From the NCBI GenBank assembly GCA_947575475.1, contig CANPNN010000045.1, positions 1 to 9,009 of the forward strand: 9,009 bases of DNA, read 5' to 3'. The notes under the pieces were generated by a model that was not told where the DNA came from, did no database searches, and saw only the letters and a list, made by a program, of their open reading frames with translations. The position numbers and the translations under genes are program-made. Within the stretch, counting starts at the first letter, position 1; every line of letters starts with the position of its first letter. Origin of the DNA: an uncultured Pseudoflavonifractor sp. (lineage in GTDB: Bacteria; Bacillota_A; Clostridia; Oscillospirales; Oscillospiraceae). Below, piece after piece: positions 6,446-9,009 of the stretch.

Positions 6446-7075
6446 ATGGCGGAAATGCGGGAATGGCTTTGGCGGACGGTACTGGCGGCGGCGCTGTGCC
6501 TGGGGGTGGGAGAGTGCTACCGCCGGGTGCCGCAGGAGATCCCTCTTCCGGACGCCCTGCCTGCGGAGGAGCCGTTTGCGGATATCGCGTTTGGAGAGCG
6601 GTGGTATGACGGGGCCCAGTACGGTTACCGCAACGGCTTGGTCCACGGAATGACCGAGACAGAGTTCGGCGGGGAACTCCCCGCCACAAGAGCCATGGCG
6701 GCCACTATGGTCTGGCGTATGGCGGAGGAGCCGGAGGTGCTGGGGGACAGCGTTTTTCAGGATGTGGAGCCGGGGAAGTATTACACCATGGCGGTGGTGT
6801 GGGGAGAGAGCCGGGGGCTGTGGGAGGGGTATGGAGACGGTACTTTTCGGCCCCAGGAGGCGGTGACCTGGGGACAGCTGGAGCTGGTGCTGGGGCGATA
6901 TCGGGGAGAAAAGGAGCGGGCGGCGTCCCCGGCGGGGACACTGCTGAGCGCGGGGGTGAAGGAGGGGGCGGTCCTGAACCGGGGAGAGCTGGCAGAGGCG
7001 TTGATGGAGGAGCGGGAGAAGGAAAGGGAAGGAATGCGCCCCGCATTCTGCGGAGATCTTTCGCTGCCGCAGTGA
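6446..7075 (+). CDS. Small SLH-domain (S-layer homology) envelope protein
   Basis: A 209-residue protein that should be exported and held at the cell wall. The N terminus has a charged start (MAEMREWLWR) and a hydrophobic stretch TVLAAALCLGVG (11-22), fitting a signal peptide or membrane anchor. The Cys24 context GVGEC is a poor lipobox because of the Glu before Cys. Two SLH repeats follow: 43-93 (FADIAFGERWYDGAQYGYRNGLVHGM ending in TRAMAATMVWRM) and 103-152 (FQDVEPGKYYTMAVVWGESRGLWEGYGDGTFRP ending in ELVLGRY), each with the FxDV, W/Y, G-xx-G and TR/TW-like landmarks. Residues 160-190 may be a degenerate third copy; the tail is Glu/Arg-rich. There is no catalytic domain. ATG 6446 has AAAGGA six bases upstream; ATG 6455 is an alternative. 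SLH repeats normally bind pyruvylated secondary wall polymers; the partner here is unknown. Its promoter is not clear. Confidence 0.82.
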   Translation: MAEMREWLWRTVLAAALCLGVGECYRRVPQEIPLPDALPAEEPFADIAFGERWYDGAQYGYRNGLVHGMTETEFGGELPATRAMAATMVWRMAEEPEVLGDSVFQDVEPGKYYTMAVVWGESRGLWEGYGDGTFRPQEAVTWGQLELVLGRYRGEKERAASPAGTLLSAGVKEGAVLNRGELAEALMEEREKEREGMRPAFCGDLSLPQ

Positions 7076-7095
7076 GGTGAAAAGACTGCGGGAAA

Positions 7096-7128
7096 GGGTT
7101 CCGCCTCGCTTGGAGGCGGAGCCCGTTT
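7096..7128. terminator. Probable weak terminator hairpin between the SLH and GH25-LysM genes
   Basis: A 12-bp stem with one G-U pair joins 7096-7107 and 7113-7124 around the loop GCTTG. Only three Ts follow on either strand, so termination strength is uncertain, but the position between two convergent stop codons (7075 and 7152) fits a shared terminator. Confidence 0.5.
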
Positions 7129-7151
7129 GCCCTGCGCGGGGGGATCCTTAC

Positions 7152-8111
7152 TCAGGGCAGGCGGAAAATCTGCCCGGGATAGATAAGGTCGGGATTTGGA
7201 ATGTTGTTGAGCTGAACGATTTGGTTTACCGTAACTCCATACCGCTGGGAAATCCCCCAGAGGGTATCTCCAGGCTGAACAGTATATGTTTTCTCTATGG
7301 GAGCGGCGCCGGGTATGCGGAGTATTTGGTTTACATAAATTAAATTGGGGTTTGAAATATGGTTCAGATCCACCAAGATGGGGATGGTAGTTCCGAACCG
7401 CCGGGACAAGGCCCAGAGAGTGTCGCCCCGGCGGACCGTGTAGGGGAAGGTCTGATCCTCCTCTTGGAGAAAGATGCCGTCGGTGAATTTGTCCCGGTCC
7501 ACATAGCCCGTAACGCCGGGGACCAGGCCCCGGTCGGTGTATTGCCACCCGGTCCATTCCCCCCAAGGGGTCCCCTCCAAGCTGGGCTGCTCCACGCCCC
7601 ACTGGGCCAGCCACAGGGGGTACTCCGCCACCGCCGGACCAAGCTGGGAGGAGGCGGTGGAGTGGTCGGCGTAGATCATAGGCCTTTGGCCCGTCAGTTC
7701 CTCTACCCGCTCCAAGAAGGCCAGGGCCACCGCGGTGGCTTGGGCGGCAGTGAGGTCTCCGTGCCCCTCAAAGTCCAGCACAGGGCGGCAGGTATAATTT
7801 TTGGAACGGATCAGGGAGACAAAGTGCTCCGCCTCCCGGCGGGCGGCGTCGGGGGTGGAGGCGTTCAGGTAGTGGTATAGGCCGAAGGGGAGTCCCGCGG
7901 CGTCGGCGTATGCGCAGTTTTGGGCGAAGCGCTGGTCCACTCCCTGCAGGCCGTAACTGGCGCGGATATAGACCGATTCGATCCCTCCCTGTCGGGCGGC
8001 GGTAAAATCCACCTCCCCTTGGAAGACGCTGACGTCCATCCCCTCCACCGCCCGGGCCGCGGGCAGGAGAAAGAGGGCGCAGAGAAGGAGAAGAAGACAT
8101 TTTTTCCACAT
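7152..8111 (-). CDS. Secreted GH25 muramidase (lysozyme) with two C-terminal LysM repeats
   Basis: A 319-residue peptidoglycan hydrolase expected to cut the MurNAc-GlcNAc bond outside the membrane. Residues 1-21 form a clear signal peptide (MWKK, then a Leu-rich core, with PAARA before a predicted cut). The GH25 domain covers about 24-215: GMDVSVFQG with Asp26, [19 protein letters not shown], the catalytic-site motif [10 protein letters not shown] with Asp113 and Glu115, [23 protein letters not shown] and GYVDRDKF, all expected family positions. Two LysM repeats follow at 222-266 and 276-319, closely similar (YTVxxGDTLWxxSxRxG and NPxLIYxxQIxRxP), and bind GlcNAc-rich glycan. ATG 8111 has AGGTGA about 7 bases upstream. 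It stands alone, convergent with the SLH gene and divergent from isocitrate dehydrogenase. A sigma-K-like element upstream hints at a sporulation role; a vegetative autolysin is the alternative. Confidence 0.93.
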   Translation of the reverse strand: MWKKCLLLLLCALFLLPAARAVEGMDVSVFQGEVDFTAARQGGIESVYIRASYGLQGVDQRFAQNCAYADAAGLPFGLYHYLNASTPDAARREAEHFVSLIRSKNYTCRPVLDFEGHGDLTAAQATAVALAFLERVEELTGQRPMIYADHSTASSQLGPAVAEYPLWLAQWGVEQPSLEGTPWGEWTGWQYTDRGLVPGVTGYVDRDKFTDGIFLQEEDQTFPYTVRRGDTLWALSRRFGTTIPILVDLNHISNPNLIYVNQILRIPGAAPIEKTYTVQPGDTLWGISQRYGVTVNQIVQLNNIPNPDLIYPGQIFRLP

Positions 8112-8141
8112 GGGGTTTTCACCTCAGCTTACAAGTTTCCC

Positions 8142-8168
8142 CATCCTATGCGCCGGGGTGGAAACGGT
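8142..8168 (-). promoter_or_regulatory. Candidate sigma-K-like promoter of the GH25-LysM gene
   Basis: On the minus strand CATAGGATG (8150 to 8142) matches the sigma-K -10 consensus CATANNNTA except for the last base, and an AC dinucleotide (8168-8167) lies 16 bases upstream. The core is the same CGCATAGGAT found upstream of dpaA. Transcription would begin near 8135, 24 bases before the start codon. The signal is short and overlaps by one base the -35 box of the divergent promoter at 8168-8196. Confidence 0.4.
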
Positions 8169-8196
8169 TGACTGGGGTGGCTGCGCGTGGTAAACT
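8168..8196 (+). promoter_or_regulatory. Vegetative (sigma-A type) promoter of NADP-isocitrate dehydrogenase
   Basis: TTGACT (8168-8173; 5 of 6 consensus bases) is followed by a 17-base spacer and TAAACT (8191-8196; 4 of 6), with a TGG extension just before the -10. Transcription would begin near 8203, ahead of AGGGGG (8211-8216). This supports the start at ATG 8228 rather than the in-frame ATG at 8204, which would leave no leader. Confidence 0.75.
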
Positions 8197-8227
8197 GGGG
8201 CAAATGGCAAAGGGGGCTTTTCTGGAT

Positions 8228-9009
8228 ATGGATAAGATCAAAATGACCACCCCGCTGGTGGAGATGGACGGGGACGAGATGACCCGCATCCTCTGGGCGG
8301 ATATCAAAAAGGAGCTGCTGGAGCCTTACATTGACCTGAAGAGCGAGTATTACGACCTGGGCCTCCCCCACCGGGAGAAGACCCGGGATCAGGTGACGGT
8401 GGATTCCGCCGAGGCCACCAAGAAATACGGCGTGGCGGTGAAGTGCGCCACCATCACCCCCAATGCCCAGCGTGTGGAGGAGTATCAGCTCTCCCAGATG
8501 TGGAAAAGTCCCAACGGCACCATCCGGGCCATTTTGGACGGCACGGTGTTCCGCGCTCCCATCATGGTCAAGGGGATCTCCCCGGTGGTGAAGAACTGGA
8601 AAAAGCCCATCACCATTGCCCGTCATGCCTACGGGGATGTGTATAAAAACAGTGAGTTCCAGCCCAAGGGGCCGGGGAAGGCGGAGCTGGTATTCACGGC
8701 GGCGGACGGCAAGGAGACCCGCCAGACTATTTTTGACTTTACCGCGCCGGGGGTGCTGCAGGGGCAGTATAATACCGACAGATCCATCACTTCCTTTGCC
8801 CATTCCTGCTTTCAATATGCCTTGGATAGCAGACAGGACCTTTGGTTTGCCACCAAGGATACCATCTCCAAGCAGTATGATCACCGGTTCAAGGACATTT
8901 TCCAAGAGGTTTTTGACGCGGGGTACAAGGAGAAGTTTGAAACGGCGGGCATTACCTACTTCTATACCCTCATCGACGACGCGGTGGCCCGGGTCATCCG
9001 CAGCGAGGG
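8228..9009 (+). CDS. icd: NADP-dependent isocitrate dehydrogenase, N-terminal part (3' end outside window)
   Basis: Converts isocitrate to 2-oxoglutarate and CO2 with NADP+ in the cytoplasm, supplying 2-oxoglutarate for glutamate synthesis. The frame stays open to the window end, giving 260 complete codons of a protein normally about 400 long. It belongs to the homodimeric class shared with eukaryotes rather than the Escherichia coli Icd class: [64 protein letters not shown] and [13 protein letters not shown]. Numbered from ATG 8228, the substrate-binding residues fall at Arg100, Arg109, Arg132 and Tyr139, the same numbers as in human IDH1, with the active-site Lys at 210 and the metal-binding Asp pair at 250-251. 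This colinearity supports the start, with AGGGGG 11 bases upstream. Substitutions beside the site are TIRA (usually TIRN) and FRAP (usually FRE). A long antisense frame across this region is not a gene. Confidence 0.94.
   Translation, partial: MDKIKMTTPLVEMDGDEMTRILWADIKKELLEPYIDLKSEYYDLGLPHREKTRDQVTVDSAEATKKYGVAVKCATITPNAQRVEEYQLSQMWKSPNGTIRAILDGTVFRAPIMVKGISPVVKNWKKPITIARHAYGDVYKNSEFQPKGPGKAELVFTAADGKETRQTIFDFTAPGVLQGQYNTDRSITSFAHSCFQYALDSRQDLWFATKDTISKQYDHRFKDIFQEVFDAGYKEKFETAGITYFYTLIDDAVARVIRSE

Noticed and set aside
7129..7158. GCCCTG (7129-7134) and CAGGGC (7153-7158) as a second terminator hairpin.
   Set aside because: The stem is only 6 bp with an 18-base loop, one arm lies over the muramidase stop codon, and no T tract follows.
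7158..7450. Repeated DNA within the 3' part of the muramidase gene.
   Set aside because: It is explained by the two homologous LysM domains, not by a mobile or regulatory repeat.
8129..8905. A 258-codon minus-strand open frame opposite isocitrate dehydrogenase.
   Set aside because: It lies antisense to well-conserved coding sequence, crosses the icd promoter and has no recognisable domain; the plus-strand frame matches the NADP-IDH family throughout.
1..9009. Search for CRISPR arrays, insertion sequences, tRNA genes, riboswitches, toxin-antitoxin pairs and phage genes.
   Set aside because: No regularly spaced repeats, transposase or integrase motifs, cloverleaf sequences or long structured leaders are visible. 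All untranslated gaps are under about 180 bases and are accounted for by promoters and terminators.

Overview
The window looks like a chromosomal segment from a GC-rich, endospore-forming Firmicute, most likely a clostridial gut lineage of the Oscillospiraceae type (Flavonifractor or Lawsonibacter-like). The evidence is a complete dpaA-dpaB pair (dipicolinate synthase, found in spore formers), AsnA-type asparagine synthetase, a NADP-dependent isocitrate dehydrogenase of the eukaryote-like homodimeric class, G-rich Shine-Dalgarno sites, and SLH and LysM envelope proteins. The genus is inferred from these traits; no marker gene is present.

Layout. Bases 1-651 (+) hold the C-terminal part of a PLP-dependent class I/II aminotransferase, closed by a strong hairpin terminator (661-700). 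A vegetative-type promoter (699-727) then drives a YheO/DauR-like transcription regulator (762-1421, +). A bidirectional terminator (1427-1457) separates it from the convergent dpaA-dpaB operon (2918 to 1462, -). Divergent from dpaA is a large soluble hybrid sensor histidine kinase (3089-5197, +). A second bidirectional terminator (5270-5307) separates the kinase from asnA (6331 to 5318, -). Divergent from asnA is a small SLH-domain protein with an N-terminal export/anchor segment (6446-7075, +), which converges on a secreted GH25 muramidase with two LysM repeats (8111 to 7152, -). Divergent from that is NADP-isocitrate dehydrogenase (8228 to beyond the window end, +).

How the genes relate. 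From the regulator onward the transcription units alternate strand, so each intergenic gap is either a shared promoter region or a shared terminator. The clearest theme is sporulation and envelope: dpaAB makes the dipicolinate of the spore core, and the GH25-LysM and SLH proteins act at the wall. The most interesting signal is a shared CGCATAGGAT element upstream of both dpaA and the GH25-LysM gene. Each copy is placed like the -10 region of a sigma-K (late mother-cell) promoter, with an AC dinucleotide 17 or 16 bases upstream. This suggests the muramidase may be co-expressed with dpaAB late in sporulation. I see no CRISPR array, insertion sequence, tRNA or rRNA, and no clearly new multi-gene system; most of the window is ordinary core chromosome.
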